The notes beneath the pieces are model-generated. The model was not told the origin of the DNA. It saw only the letters and a list, made by a program, of their open reading frames with translations, and searched no databases. Made by a program: the position numbers and the translations under genes. DNA of 64,000 nt, from NCBI GenBank assembly GCA_021847575.1, contig JAJZQO010000004.1:1-64000 (forward strand). Reading direction: 5' to 3'. The stretch comes from Bacillota bacterium. Lineage in GTDB: Bacteria > Bacillota > Sulfobacillia > JAJZYS01 > JAJYTV01. Of the stretch, positions 25,291-36,238 are shown in pieces; the first letter of the stretch is position 1, and every line of letters starts with the position of its first letter.

Positions 25291-26738
25291 GACGCCCCCG
25301 CCTTCCGCCAGACGGCGTAACCGCCGTAGGTGCCCGGCGAGGGACCGAGCGGATTTTTGTCGACCAGCACCCGCCGCCACTGCGGGCTTTGGTCCAGTTC
25401 GAGCGCCACGGGCGAGCGCACCTGCCAGAGGACATACTCGGCGCCTGGATCGTAGCGCCTGAGATAGCTTGTCACGGACATGGCGCCCTGCGTCACGGCG
25501 ACGAATTGCGGCCACCAGGAGCGCTGCAGCCAGAGGTTGTCGCGGCTGTCGAGGTAAGGCTCCACACCATAGAGTTCGAGCGACGCGCCGATCTGGTAAG
25601 CCGCGAAGACATCCGTCGCGTGCTGGCGCCTGAGGTAGCCGATCGCCTGCATGGGCGATCGCAGCGGGAAGACGGGGCGCGACACGAGCAGGACCGCAAG
25701 CGCCACGCCTGTGGCGAGGCCGATGGCGAGCGAGCGCCGCGCCGCCGCGGGCACCTCGCCTGGTTGCGCGACGCGCCAGCGCTGGGGCAGGAGGGGTGCG
25801 GCCATGCATAGGGCCACGATGATGAAGTACGGCAGGAAGCGCTGCGCGTAGAGGAGCGCAAAGGCGGAGCCCAGGAGCAGCACGAGATCGGCGAAGCGAC
25901 GCCGCCTGGCGAGTTCCGGCAGCACGAGCGGCAGCGACACGAAGAGAACCAGGGCCGCCAGCATCGCCCAAGGCAGATGGAAGTTCGGTGACGCCCACTC
26001 CGAGATCACGCTCGTGTTGCCGCCGCTGCCGACGTCGAGCAGATTGCGCAGGACGGCTAGCGGCCCCCCCGGCCGGACCAAAAGGAGCAGCAGCGAGAGC
26101 ACGAGCGGCCCCGCAAGCCGGCGCCGCGTGAGTTCTCCCGACGGCAGCAGGAGGTTCAGGGCGATCAGGCCGGGCACCAGCACGACGGAGCCATGCACCT
26201 GGACCCAGACGAGCGTGCTCAGCGCGGCGGCCCAAAGCCCCTGCACCCGCCCGTGCCGCGCCGCCTCGAGCGCCGAGAACAGGTAGGCGAAGAGCACGAA
26301 CGACACGAGCTGTGGTCTCGGGCTCATGACGGGCATGATCGTCACCGCTGCGACGAGCGGCAGGATCACCTGCCAGTAGGGCCCCGTGCGGCGCGCCGCG
26401 CCGGCCAGGAGTAGCGCGAGGCCCAAAAGCAGCGGCAGCAGGCCGAGGTAGACGGCGATATGGCCACCCACGCCGTACAGCCAGGCGACGTACACGCCGA
26501 AGAGCCACTCGGAATTCGACCAGTGGGCGCCCGACATGGCGAAGCTGAGATGGTTCGCCAAGGGGACGAAGCCGTGCGCCAGAATCCAGCGGCCGTTTGC
26601 GATGTCGAAGCCGATGTCGCCGATCAGCCCGTGCTGCGAGAGGGCGAGGGCCAAGGTGACGAAGGTGGGCAGGGCCGCTGTCAGCAGGGCGGCCGTGCCC
26701 ACCTGGGCCGCGTCCGGCGCGGCCCCTCTCGGCGTCAC
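25287..26738 (-). CDS. Polytopic membrane protein, GT-C-like
   Basis: An integral membrane protein of about 483 residues with some ten hydrophobic segments. GTG 26738 starts one base after the acyl-CoA synthetase stop, so it is probably translationally coupled. The first exported loop, GDIGFDIANGRWILAHGFVPLANH, has the acidic residues after TM1 seen in GT-C glycosyltransferases and mannosyltransferase-like proteins, followed by HWSNSEWLFGVYVAWLYG. The C-terminal 120 residues form a soluble, presumably extracytoplasmic domain (AAYQIGASLELYGVEPYLDSRDNLWL). A polyprenyl-phosphate sugar transferase is one possibility; the sequence gives no catalytic proof. Confidence 0.7.
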   Translation of the reverse strand: MTPRGAAPDAAQVGTAALLTAALPTFVTLALALSQHGLIGDIGFDIANGRWILAHGFVPLANHLSFAMSGAHWSNSEWLFGVYVAWLYGVGGHIAVYLGLLPLLLGLALLLAGAARRTGPYWQVILPLVAAVTIMPVMSPRPQLVSFVLFAYLFSALEAARHGRVQGLWAAALSTLVWVQVHGSVVLVPGLIALNLLLPSGELTRRRLAGPLVLSLLLLLVRPGGPLAVLRNLLDVGSGGNTSVISEWASPNFHLPWAMLAALVLFVSLPLVLPELARRRRFADLVLLLGSAFALLYAQRFLPYFIIVALCMAAPLLPQRWRVAQPGEVPAAARRSLAIGLATGVALAVLLVSRPVFPLRSPMQAIGYLRRQHATDVFAAYQIGASLELYGVEPYLDSRDNLWLQRSWWPQFVAVTQGAMSVTSYLRRYDPGAEYVLWQVRSPVALELDQSPQWRRVLVDKNPLGPSPGTYGGYAVWRKAGAS

Positions 26739-26739
26739 G

Positions 26740-28266
26740 TCAGGATGGGCTGAGCTGCTCGCGCACGGCGCGGCGCAGAACCTTGCCGGTGGCACCGATC
26801 GGCAGCTCGGGCCAGACGAGGATGCGACGCGGACGCTTGTAGTCCGCGAGAAGCTTCGCGCAGAGGTCCTGCAGTTCTTCCGGTGTGACGGTCTGGCCCT
26901 CGCGCGGCGAGACAACGGCCACGACCTCCTCGCCGCGCCGGTCGTCGTGCAGGCCGACGACGGCCGCCAGGGCGACGGATGGGTGCTGCGTCAGCACCTC
27001 CTCGACCTCCGTCGGGTAGACGTTCTCGCCCATGGTGATGATCATGTCGGTCTTGCGGTCCACGAGGTAGATGTAGCCGTCGCGCGTGCGGTGGGCGAGG
27101 TCCCCCACGGCGAGGTACAGGCCGTGGAACGCCGCGGCCGTCGCCTCGGGGTCCTTGTAGTAACCGTCCATCAGGGTGGGTCCGGCGCAATGGAGCTCCC
27201 CCACCTCGTCCACCCCGACCTCGCGGCCGTCGTCGCCGAAGATGCGCACATCCTGCGCCAGGGCCGGCAGTCCGATCGAGCCGATGACGCTGCCGGGCCC
27301 GTGCCGGATCCAGGTCACCGCGCCCAGTTCCGTCGCGCCGTAGATGTCGATCAGGTGCGTGTTCGGGAAGTCCTGCACGATGCGGTCGCGCAGCGTCGTC
27401 GAGAGCGGTGACGAGCTCGTGATCATCAGCCGCAGCTGGCCCGGGTCGAGATCGCCCTTCTCGGCCGCGTCGGCGAGGAACGTGAGGAGCGACGGCACGA
27501 ACATGGAATAGGTCGCGCGGTGGCGCTTGATCTCCTCGATGACGCGCACCGGGTGGAACGTCCGCTGATGGTAGATCGACATCGTGGTGCCGAGGCAGAG
27601 CGAGAGCGAGACGAGCCAGAGGCCGTTCACGTGGAACATCGGCAGGAGCGAGAGGCCGATGTCGTCCGACGTGATGCCGAACTCGGCGGCTAGCAGCAAG
27701 GCGATCATCAGATTGCTGCGGTGCGAACGCAGGGCGCCCTTCGGCTTGCCGGTGGTGCCCGACGTGTAGACGAGCACCCACGGATCGTTCTCGTCCACGT
27801 CGACGCTGACTGGATCGTCGCTCTGCGCGTCGCGCAGGGACTCGTAGGCAGGGAGGAAGTCAGCGCCCGGACCGACGCGCAAGACCTTCTCGAGAGCGCC
27901 GCCCTGCGGGCGCATGCCGGCCTCGAAGGCCGCGGCGAGCAGCTGGCCGTCCCCGACGAGAACGCGGCTGTCGGAATGCCCGAGCACGTACGCCATTTCG
28001 GCCGGCGCGAGGCGCAGGTTGATCGGCACCGCGACGGCGCCGATGCGGCCGCAGGCGAAGTAGAGTTCGACGTACTCGATCGAGTTCATCAGCAGGAGCG
28101 CGACATGGTCCCCCTTGCCGACGCCCAGGCTCTGCAGGACGCGCGAAGCCTGGTTGACCCTCCGGTCCAGCTCGCTGTAGGTGACTTTGACATCGTCGTA
28201 CCAGAGAGCCACCTTGTCGCGATAGCGCCGGCCGTTGGTGGCGAGTGCCTCACCCATCGTCAGCAT
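26740..28266 (-). CDS. Acyl-CoA synthetase (AMP-forming)
   Basis: It activates a carboxylic acid with ATP to the acyl-adenylate and then to acyl-CoA; 508 residues. ATG 28266 follows AGGAGGAG; the track adds 14 residues. Adenylation motifs: VLVYTSGTTGKPKGALRSH (P-loop), IDIYGATELG (A5-like), LAVGDLAHRTRDGYIYLVDRKTDMI (A7/A8, with the catalytic D and R), and the C-terminal PTGKVLRR-like IGATGKVLRRAVRE carrying the acyl-AMP lysine. The acid specificity is unknown; medium- or long-chain fatty acid or an aromatic acid is usual. It is the first gene of a block continuing into the polytopic membrane protein and the ABC transporter. Confidence 0.93.
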   Translation of the reverse strand: MLTMGEALATNGRRYRDKVALWYDDVKVTYSELDRRVNQASRVLQSLGVGKGDHVALLLMNSIEYVELYFACGRIGAVAVPINLRLAPAEMAYVLGHSDSRVLVGDGQLLAAAFEAGMRPQGGALEKVLRVGPGADFLPAYESLRDAQSDDPVSVDVDENDPWVLVYTSGTTGKPKGALRSHRSNLMIALLLAAEFGITSDDIGLSLLPMFHVNGLWLVSLSLCLGTTMSIYHQRTFHPVRVIEEIKRHRATYSMFVPSLLTFLADAAEKGDLDPGQLRLMITSSSPLSTTLRDRIVQDFPNTHLIDIYGATELGAVTWIRHGPGSVIGSIGLPALAQDVRIFGDDGREVGVDEVGELHCAGPTLMDGYYKDPEATAAAFHGLYLAVGDLAHRTRDGYIYLVDRKTDMIITMGENVYPTEVEEVLTQHPSVALAAVVGLHDDRRGEEVVAVVSPREGQTVTPEELQDLCAKLLADYKRPRRILVWPELPIGATGKVLRRAVREQLSPS

Positions 28267-28365
28267 TGGTGCGTTCTCCTCCTGCCTGCCGCTAAAGAGC
28301 GTTCGCATGTATGGACGAGGGGTGCTTCGCCGCCGATCAAAGCTTCCCCTTTCGCGGGTAAAGAC

Positions 28366-28393
28366 AGGCGGCAGCCGCTGAGGGCTGCCGCCT
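28366..28393 (-). terminator. Rho-independent terminator of rocA
   Basis: An 11-bp stem AGGCGGCAGCC / GGCTGCCGCCT with a 6-nt loop starts 13 nt past the rocA stop. On the minus strand it is followed by GTCTTTACC, a short T-rich tail. Confidence 0.8.
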
Positions 28394-28405
28394 GGGCGGT
28401 GGGGG

Positions 28406-29953
28406 TCAGATGCGCTCGGCGACGCACTTCATCTGCGTGAAGAGCAGCAGGTAGTCCGGGCTGCCTGTCTTCGAGTCGGTGCCGGACATGTTGAAGCCGC
28501 CGAAGGGGTGGGCGCCCACGACGGCACCCGTGCACTTGCGGTTGAAGTAGAGGTTGCCGACGTGGAAGTCGAGGCGGGACCGCTCGAGGCGCGAGCGGTC
28601 CCGCGAGTAGAGCGAGCCCGTCAGGCCGTACTCCGTGCCGTTCGCGATCTCGATGGCGTGGTCGTAGTCCCGCGCGCGGATCATCGAGAGCACGGGTCCG
28701 AAGATCTCCTCCTGCGCCAGTGTGGAGTCGGGCTGCACCTCGCCGAACACGGTGGGTGCGATGAAGTGGCCGCCCTCCCCCACCTTCTCGCCGCCGGCCA
28801 GGAGCTTGGCCGAGTTCTTGCCCTGCTCGATGTAGCCGAGGATCTTGCTCTCGGAACTCAGGTCGATCACCGGCCCGACGAGGTTCGCCGGGTCCATCGC
28901 CATGCCGAGGGTGAGCTTCTTCGTCCGCTCCGTCACGAGCCGCGCCACCTCGTCGTAGACCGCGTCCACCACGATCGCGCGCGAGCAGGCCGAGCACTTC
29001 TGGCCCTGGAAGCCGAACGCCGCCGTGACGATGTCAGCCGCGGCAACCTCGAGGTCGGCCGTCTCGTCCACCACGATGGCGTCCTTGCCGCCCATCTCGG
29101 CGACGACCCGCTTGATCCAGATCTGGCCCTTCTGGTGCTTCGCGGCGAGTTCGTTGATGTGCAGCCCCACTTCGCGCGAACCCGTGAAGCTGATGAAGCG
29201 CGTGCGCGGGTGACCTACCATGTAGTCGCCGATGTCGCGGCTGTCGCCTGGCACGAAGTTCACGACGCCGGGCGGCAGGCCGCTCTCCTCGAGCAGCTGC
29301 ACGAACCAGGCGCCGATCACCGGCGTCACGCTCGACGGCTTGAGCAGGACGGTGTTGCCCGCCACGATCGCGCCTGTCGTCATGCCGCAGAGGATCGCGA
29401 GCGGGAAGTTCCAGGGCGGGATGATCACGCCCACGCCGAGCGGGATGTAGAAGGACGCGTCCTCCTCGCCCGGCAGGTTGATCGTTGGCACCGGCGCCTG
29501 CAGGCGGATCGCCTGGCGGGCGTAAAACTCCATGAAATCGATCGCTTCCGCCACGTCGGCGTCGGCCTCGGGCCAGGTCTTGCCAGCCTCGTAGACCTCG
29601 AGCGCGGAGAAGAGCATCTTCTGACGGCGCAGCTCCGCCGCGGCCTTGAGCAGCACCCGCGCACGGAACTCCGCTCCAACGCGGCTCCAACTCTTGAACG
29701 CCTGCTCGGCGGCGGCCATCGCGTCGTCGATATCCTGGCGTCCGGCCTTCGACACGGTGCCGACGGTCTCGTCCAGGCGCGACGGGTTGTAGGAGCGCAG
29801 CCGCCCTTCGCGCTCGCGGCGCTCGCCGCCGACGACGATCGGATAGTGGTGGCCGAGCTGAGCGCCAACCTGCTTCAAGGCATCTGCCATCGCGGCGTGG
29901 TGTGTCGGATTGTGGAAATCGACAAGCGGTTCGGGACGGTAGGGATCGATCAC
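28406..29953 (-). CDS. rocA: Delta-1-pyrroline-5-carboxylate (glutamate semialdehyde) dehydrogenase
   Basis: The last step of proline and arginine catabolism, oxidising glutamate-5-semialdehyde to glutamate with NAD(P)+ in the cytoplasm; 515 residues, the family length. Landmarks: N-terminal [22 protein letters not shown], the cofactor-loop [27 protein letters not shown] with the general-base glutamate, [15 protein letters not shown] with the nucleophilic cysteine, and [14 protein letters not shown]. It starts with GTG 29953; an upstream GGGAGG is rather distant. No proline dehydrogenase gene is adjacent. An extended -10 (TGGTACAAT on the minus strand at 30062-30070) about 110 nt upstream could be its promoter. 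Confidence 0.95.
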   Translation of the reverse strand: MIDPYRPEPLVDFHNPTHHAAMADALKQVGAQLGHHYPIVVGGERREREGRLRSYNPSRLDETVGTVSKAGRQDIDDAMAAAEQAFKSWSRVGAEFRARVLLKAAAELRRQKMLFSALEVYEAGKTWPEADADVAEAIDFMEFYARQAIRLQAPVPTINLPGEEDASFYIPLGVGVIIPPWNFPLAILCGMTTGAIVAGNTVLLKPSSVTPVIGAWFVQLLEESGLPPGVVNFVPGDSRDIGDYMVGHPRTRFISFTGSREVGLHINELAAKHQKGQIWIKRVVAEMGGKDAIVVDETADLEVAAADIVTAAFGFQGQKCSACSRAIVVDAVYDEVARLVTERTKKLTLGMAMDPANLVGPVIDLSSESKILGYIEQGKNSAKLLAGGEKVGEGGHFIAPTVFGEVQPDSTLAQEEIFGPVLSMIRARDYDHAIEIANGTEYGLTGSLYSRDRSRLERSRLDFHVGNLYFNRKCTGAVVGAHPFGGFNMSGTDSKTGSPDYLLLFTQMKCVAERI

Positions 29954-30137
29954 GTAGGTATGCCGACCTGCCTCCCTGTGGCCCGGGGGCCACGGTCGGC
30001 TCGCCTGCCCTTCTGCGAGTATTGCCTTTGCAGGCTTGGATGGAGGCGTTTACCGAGGATCATTGTACCATGCGGCGCCAAGCATGGCCGCATGCGCCAG
30101 CCGCGGTGTCCCCATGCTAGAGCGGGAGGCGGTGCGG

Positions 30138-31316
30138 TTGCGTCGGATCGTGGTGCTCGGTGCGGGGTACGCCGGTGTGCGCGCGGTGCAGGAGATGGGC
30201 CCGGTCCTCGACGAGCGCGAGATCGTGCTGATCGATCGCGGCCGAAGCCATGCGATCGTCACGGAGATGTACCGGGTCGCGGCCGGGGGGAGGCCCGCAC
30301 GCGGCGCCGAGGTGCCCCTGCACCGTCTCGTGCCGCACCACCGCAACCTCGTGCTGCTGCAGGCGGAGGTCAAGGAGCTCGACTGGCGCCAGCGCGTGGT
30401 GCGCACGGGCCAGGGTGCGGTCGCATACGACACGGTCCTCTTCTGCCTCGGGGCGACGCCGGAGTATTTCGACATCCCCGGCGCGCGCGAGAGTACCCTG
30501 ACGCTGCAGCACCTCGACTCGGCCCTGCGCCTGCGCCGACGCCTCGAAAGCCTTGCGCGCCTGGGCGGCGGGCGGGTCGTGATCGTGGGTGGCGGCCTCA
30601 CCGGCGTCGAGCTCGCCGGTGCGATCAGCGCCATACACCCTGGCAGGTTCCGCCTCACGCTCGCACAGGCCAGTCCGTCCATCCTGCCTGACGAGGACCC
30701 CCGGCTGGCGGCATACGCCGAGGAGGTGCTCCAGCGCGGCGACATCGAAGTGCGGCGCGGCGAGCATGTCGCGCGCGTCACCAAGCGGACCGTCGTGTTG
30801 CGCTCCGGCGCCGTGCTGCCGGCCGATCTGGTCGTCTGGGCCGGCGGTGTCCGCGGCAATCCCCTCGCGGCACAGGCGGGGCTGCCGGTCGACGGCCGGG
30901 GACGCGTGCAGGTGCTGCCGACGCTCGAGGTGGACGGGCACCCCGGACTCTTCGCGGCTGGCGACGCCGCCCACGTACCTGGTGCGGCAGGTCACGCCCT
31001 GCCCCCGACCGCGCAGCTCGCCGTCCAGGAGGGGCGCGCCGCCGCGCGCAACATCGCGGGGCTGCTCGCGGGTCGCGAGCCGCAAGCCTTTCGGCCGCAG
31101 GTCCTCGGCATGACGGCGGCGCTTGGCAGAGGCTACGGCATCGCCCGCCTCGGCCGCCTGAGGCTCACGGGCCGTCCGGCCAACGCCCTGCACGAGCTCG
31201 CCCTCGTGCGCTATCTCTACGGCGTCGGCGGACTTGGCCTCCTGACCCGGGGGGGCTATCTCAGCTGGCGCAGCGTCCCGGAGACCACGGCAGAGCGCAA
31301 GGCCTACGACGTCTGA
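30138..31316 (+). CDS. Type II NADH dehydrogenase-like FAD oxidoreductase
   Basis: A single-subunit, non-proton-pumping NADH:quinone oxidoreductase (NDH-2 family), peripheral on the cytoplasmic membrane face; 392 residues. TTG 30138 is chosen, 8 nt after GGGAGG, placing the FAD-binding Rossmann motif RRIVVLGAGYAGVRA directly at the N-terminus. The second, NADH-binding GxGxxG-type motif is VVIVGGGLTGVELAGAI, and the FAD phosphate-binding segment is GLFAAGDAAHVP, then PPTAQLAVQEGRAAA typical of NDH-2. It converges on the end of nuoH with nine bases between the stops, so both alternative NADH entry routes to the quinone pool are adjacent. Confidence 0.9.
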   Translation: MRRIVVLGAGYAGVRAVQEMGPVLDEREIVLIDRGRSHAIVTEMYRVAAGGRPARGAEVPLHRLVPHHRNLVLLQAEVKELDWRQRVVRTGQGAVAYDTVLFCLGATPEYFDIPGARESTLTLQHLDSALRLRRRLESLARLGGGRVVIVGGGLTGVELAGAISAIHPGRFRLTLAQASPSILPDEDPRLAAYAEEVLQRGDIEVRRGEHVARVTKRTVVLRSGAVLPADLVVWAGGVRGNPLAAQAGLPVDGRGRVQVLPTLEVDGHPGLFAAGDAAHVPGAAGHALPPTAQLAVQEGRAAARNIAGLLAGREPQAFRPQVLGMTAALGRGYGIARLGRLRLTGRPANALHELALVRYLYGVGGLGLLTRGGYLSWRSVPETTAERKAYDV

Positions 31317-31325
31317 GCGTCGGCG

Positions 31326-32306
31326 CTACTGCGCGGTCGCGACCCAGACGGCCGTCGCCAGCGTGTTGAGCAGCGCGACGGGCAGGAGCACCTTCCAGCC
31401 GAAGGCCATCAGGCGGTCGTAGCGCAGCCTGGGCAGCGTCGCCCGCAGCCAGATGAAGAAGTACATGAATAAGGCCACCTTGAGCAGGAACCAGAGCTCC
31501 GGCGGCAGGAGGGGCCCGTGCCAGCCGCCGAGGAACAGCGTCGTGGCGAGGGCCGAGACGGTGATCATGTTGATGTACTCGGCCATCATGTACATCGCCC
31601 ACTTGAGGCCCGTGTACTCCGTGTGGTAGCCGGCCACCAGCTCGTTCTCGGCCTCCGGCAGGTCGAACGGGGTGCGGTTCGTCTCGGCGACCATGGTGAT
31701 GACATAGATGATGAAGCCGACGATCTGCGGCACGATGAACCAGAGCCGGTACTGCCTCGCGACGATCGTGTTGAGGTCGGCGGAACCCGCGGCGATCAGG
31801 ACGCCCGTGACGGCGAGCCCCATCGCGAGCTCGTACGAGATGATCTGTGCCGTCGAGCGCAGGCCGCCGAGCAGGCTGTACTTGTTGGCCGATGCCCAGC
31901 CGCCGAGGATCGGGCCGTACACGCCGAGCGACGTGATCGCGAAGACGAAGAGGACGCCGATGTTCGGCCCGCCGATCTGCATCGGCACGACCTGCCCCAG
32001 CAGGTGGATGGGCGGACCCCACGGGATGACCGCGAAGGCGATCAGGGCCGCCGTCAGTGATACCAGCGGCGCCAGCAGGTAGACGAAGCGGTCCGCCGCG
32101 GTGGGGATGATCTCCTCCTTCAGCGCGAGCTTGAGGCCATCGGCCATGAACTGCATGACCCCCGCAGGCCCGAGGCGGTTCGGTCCGGGGCGGAACTGGA
32201 AGCGCGCGAGCACCTTGCGCTCGATCCAGGTCATGAGGCCGAAGGCGGCGAGCAGCAGCGTGGCGGTGACGATGCTCTTCACGACGACGATGACGACCTG
32301 CAGCAT
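31326..32306 (-). CDS. nuoH: NADH-quinone oxidoreductase subunit H
   Basis: The membrane subunit that joins the peripheral arm to the proton-pumping arm of complex I and lines the quinone chamber; 326 residues, eight predicted helices. Conserved segments: TWIERKVLARFQFRPGPNRLGPAGVMQFMADGLKL, YGPILGGWASANKYSLLGGLRSTAQIISYE, AETNRTPFDLPEAENELVAGYHTEYTG, and LRATLPRLRYDRLMAFGWKVLLP. The start overlaps the 3' end of nuoG by 28 nt. It is the last nuo gene in this block; nuoI-N do not follow, as the next gene is the convergent NDH-2. Confidence 0.96.
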   Translation of the reverse strand: MLQVVIVVVKSIVTATLLLAAFGLMTWIERKVLARFQFRPGPNRLGPAGVMQFMADGLKLALKEEIIPTAADRFVYLLAPLVSLTAALIAFAVIPWGPPIHLLGQVVPMQIGGPNIGVLFVFAITSLGVYGPILGGWASANKYSLLGGLRSTAQIISYELAMGLAVTGVLIAAGSADLNTIVARQYRLWFIVPQIVGFIIYVITMVAETNRTPFDLPEAENELVAGYHTEYTGLKWAMYMMAEYINMITVSALATTLFLGGWHGPLLPPELWFLLKVALFMYFFIWLRATLPRLRYDRLMAFGWKVLLPVALLNTLATAVWVATAQ

Positions 32307-34479
32307 CGCCTATCTCCCCCTTCCCGCCAGCCCAGCGCCGTGCTGCAGGGGGCCGGCCGGCCGGCCGGCAGGGTACCCGCGCGCACCAAGAGACTGCCGG
32401 CGGGCAGATCGGGCGATACCCTGACCTTGACCCGCTCGCCCCCGAGTTCGAACGTATCGCCGTCCGCGAGGCCGAGCATCCGCGCCCGCTCTTCGCCCAG
32501 CGTCACGTCCGGCGGCCGCGGCAGGCGGTCGAGCAAGGGGTCCGGCAGCACGCCCTTATGGAAGATGCTCGCGCCGAAGATCAGGCCCGGCGTCGCGACA
32601 TAGCCGTCGCGGGGCACGGGGCCACCTTGGGGCCTGTGCTGCCCGAACAGCTCCGGCAGGTCGGCGCGCACTGCCTGCATCACCTCTTGCAGGCCCCAGT
32701 CGAGCCCGAGCAGGTCCGCGAAAAGACGCCAGTCGTCTCTCGTCTCCCCGGGGTGGGATACGCCCGCGTAGCAGCGCTGGGCCCTTCCCTCCATGTTCAC
32801 GAGGTGGCAGTCGGACTCGGACCAGGCGGCGAGCGGCAGCACGACGTGGGCCTGCTCGCTGGTGTGCCCCGGCACCGTGCCTGCGAACGCCAGGAACGGA
32901 ATGCGCGCGATAGCCGCGTCCACGAGTTCGTGGTCCGGGAAGTCGTAGAGGTCCTGCGCCATGACGAAGAGGCCGTCGAGGTCGCCCCGCGCCGCCGCTT
33001 CGAGCATGCCCCGCGCGTCGAGGCCGCCCTCGCCAGGTAGAAGCCCGGCGGCCTCGGCGCCATACGAGTTGCCGAGCGAGCCGACCACCATGGTGTACGT
33101 CTCGCCCGCCCGCCGGCGCACGATCTCCCCGATCGCCTCCCTCTGCCCCATGCCGCGCCCGCTCCAGAGCAGGAGCACCTTCTTCGCCCCCAGCAAGGCC
33201 CCGCCGAGGCTGCCGCGGCCCTCGGCCATCTCCAGCAGCGTCCCGGCCACGTCTTCCGTCCGGATGTCCTCGTAGGGCAGGTCAAGCAGGGAGCCGCGCT
33301 CCGAGACGCCGACGAGCCGCAGGCCGAGCGTCGCAAAGTGGCGCAGCCTGAGCGCCAGCACGGGCGCCTCCTCGAGCACCTCCGCATCGATCAGCACGAC
33401 GAGGTCGGCGGTGTCGATGTCGTCGATGCGCCCGACGGGGCCGGGCGGGATCGCTGAGGTCAATGGCAGCACGCGGTGGTCGACGTTCTCCGTTTGCACC
33501 GCTTCGCGCAACCAGCGGCGCATCAGGTACTGCGCCTCGAGTGAGCTCCTCCCGCCGCCCAAGGCGCCGACCCTGCCGCGCAGGCCGGCCCGCAGGGCCC
33601 CAAGCGCATCGTGCCAGCCCACCACGGTGAGGGCGCCGGAGTGCCGCAGCATGGGCTGCGTCAGCCGCGGCCCGCGGTGCACGAAGCCATAGCCGAAGCG
33701 GCCGCGGTCGCAGAGCCAGGCCCAGTTGACCTCCTCGCTGTCGCGGGACTGCACGCGCAGGAGGTCGCCGTGGCGCAGCGAGAGCGCCACATGGCAGCCG
33801 ACGGGGCAGTGCGGGCAGATCGAGTCGACCACGTCGAGGTCCCAGGGGCGCGCCCTGAATCGGTAGGGGCGCGACGTGAGCGCGCCGACGGGACAGATCT
33901 GGATCGTGTTGCCCGCGAAGATCGAGTCGAAGCGGCGGCCGTCGGCCACGTCGACGACGACGTGGGTGCCGCGCTCGTGCAGCGTCAAGGCCGGGTCCCC
34001 CGCCACGTCGGACATGAAGCGGATGCAGCGCAGGCACATGATGCAGCGCTCCTGGTCGAGCTCGACCATCGGACCGAGGTCCCAGGCCTTCTTGAAGTGG
34101 CGCTTGGGGTCGGCGAAGCGGCTCTCGTTCGAGCCGTAGCGCATCGCGTTGTCCTGCAGCTCGCACTCGCCGCCCGCGTCGCAGACCGGGCAGTCCAGGG
34201 GATGCGTGCTCAGGAGGAAGTCCATCACGCCTTCGTGGGACTGCATCACGTCGTCGGTGTCCGTGCGCACGACCATGCCTTCGGCCACCACCGTCGTGCA
34301 GGCCGGCTGAAGCTTCGGCATCTTCTCGATGCGCACGAGGCACATGCGACAGGCGCCGACCGGCGCGAGGCGCGGATGGTAGCAGAAGACCGGGATCTCG
34401 ATGCCGGCCTTCTCGGCCGCCTTGAGAATCGTCGTCCCTGGGACGACTTCGACCTCGCGGCCGTCGATCTGGAGCGTGA

Positions 34480-34483
<4 letters not shown>
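32279..34483 (-). CDS. nuoG: NADH-quinone oxidoreductase subunit G
   Basis: The largest peripheral-arm subunit, carrying several iron-sulfur clusters between NuoF and NuoI; 734 residues from GTG 34483, which forms a GTGA overlap with the nuoF stop. N-terminal 2Fe-2S ligands lie in FCYHPRLAPVGACRMC with a later PACTT; the HxxxC-type cluster region is HPLDCPVCDAGGECELQ; a 4Fe-4S site is ERCIMCLRCIRF; and the molybdopterin-oxidoreductase-type cluster is SICPHCPVGCHV, followed by the degenerate molybdopterin domain without evident cofactor. It extends into nuoH by 28 nt. The track ORF has 82 extra upstream residues. Confidence 0.95.
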
Positions 34484-35755
<1,272 letters not shown>

Positions 35756-35763
<8 letters not shown>

Positions 35764-36238
35764 CGGCGGTCACCCCTTCGCGCGCCTGCCGCAAGAACTT
35801 GGCGAGGTCCGCGCGCGAGACGTTCGGCCGGTATTCGAGGTTGACCTGGATCACCGGAGCGTCCTTGCAGAGGGCGAGGCACTCGACCTCCTCGACGGTG
35901 AAGAGCCCGTCCTCGGTGGTGCCGTTGCGCCGCAGGCCGAGTTCCTCGTAGAGGAAGCGTGCCAGATCGTCCCCTCCGCGCAGGTGGCAGCTGAGACCGC
36001 GGCAGACCTGCACGAGATATTTTCCTGTCGGCTGCCGGTGGAACAGGGTGTAGAACGAGAGCACCGACTCGACGTACGCCTTCGTCACGTCCAGCATTGC
36101 TGCGACGCTCTCGACCTCCCCTTCGGGGATGAAGCCGAACTCGTCCTCGACGAGGTGCAGGATGGGGATCAGGGCGGATGACCGGTTCGGGAAGCTACCG
36201 AGGAGCTGCTCGGCCCGCCGCGTGTTCTCGGCGTTCAT
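35756..36238 (-). CDS. nuoE: NADH-quinone oxidoreductase subunit E
   Basis: A thioredoxin-like 2Fe-2S subunit next to NuoF; 160 residues, the family size. The ligand set C-x4-C ... C-x3-C is seen as VCRGLSCHLRG and ECLALCKDAP. The N-terminal helical region (LLGSFPNRSSALIPILHLVEDEFGFIP) is typical. ATG 36238 overlaps the nuoD stop as ATGA; the 3' end overlaps nuoF by 8 nt. Confidence 0.96.
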
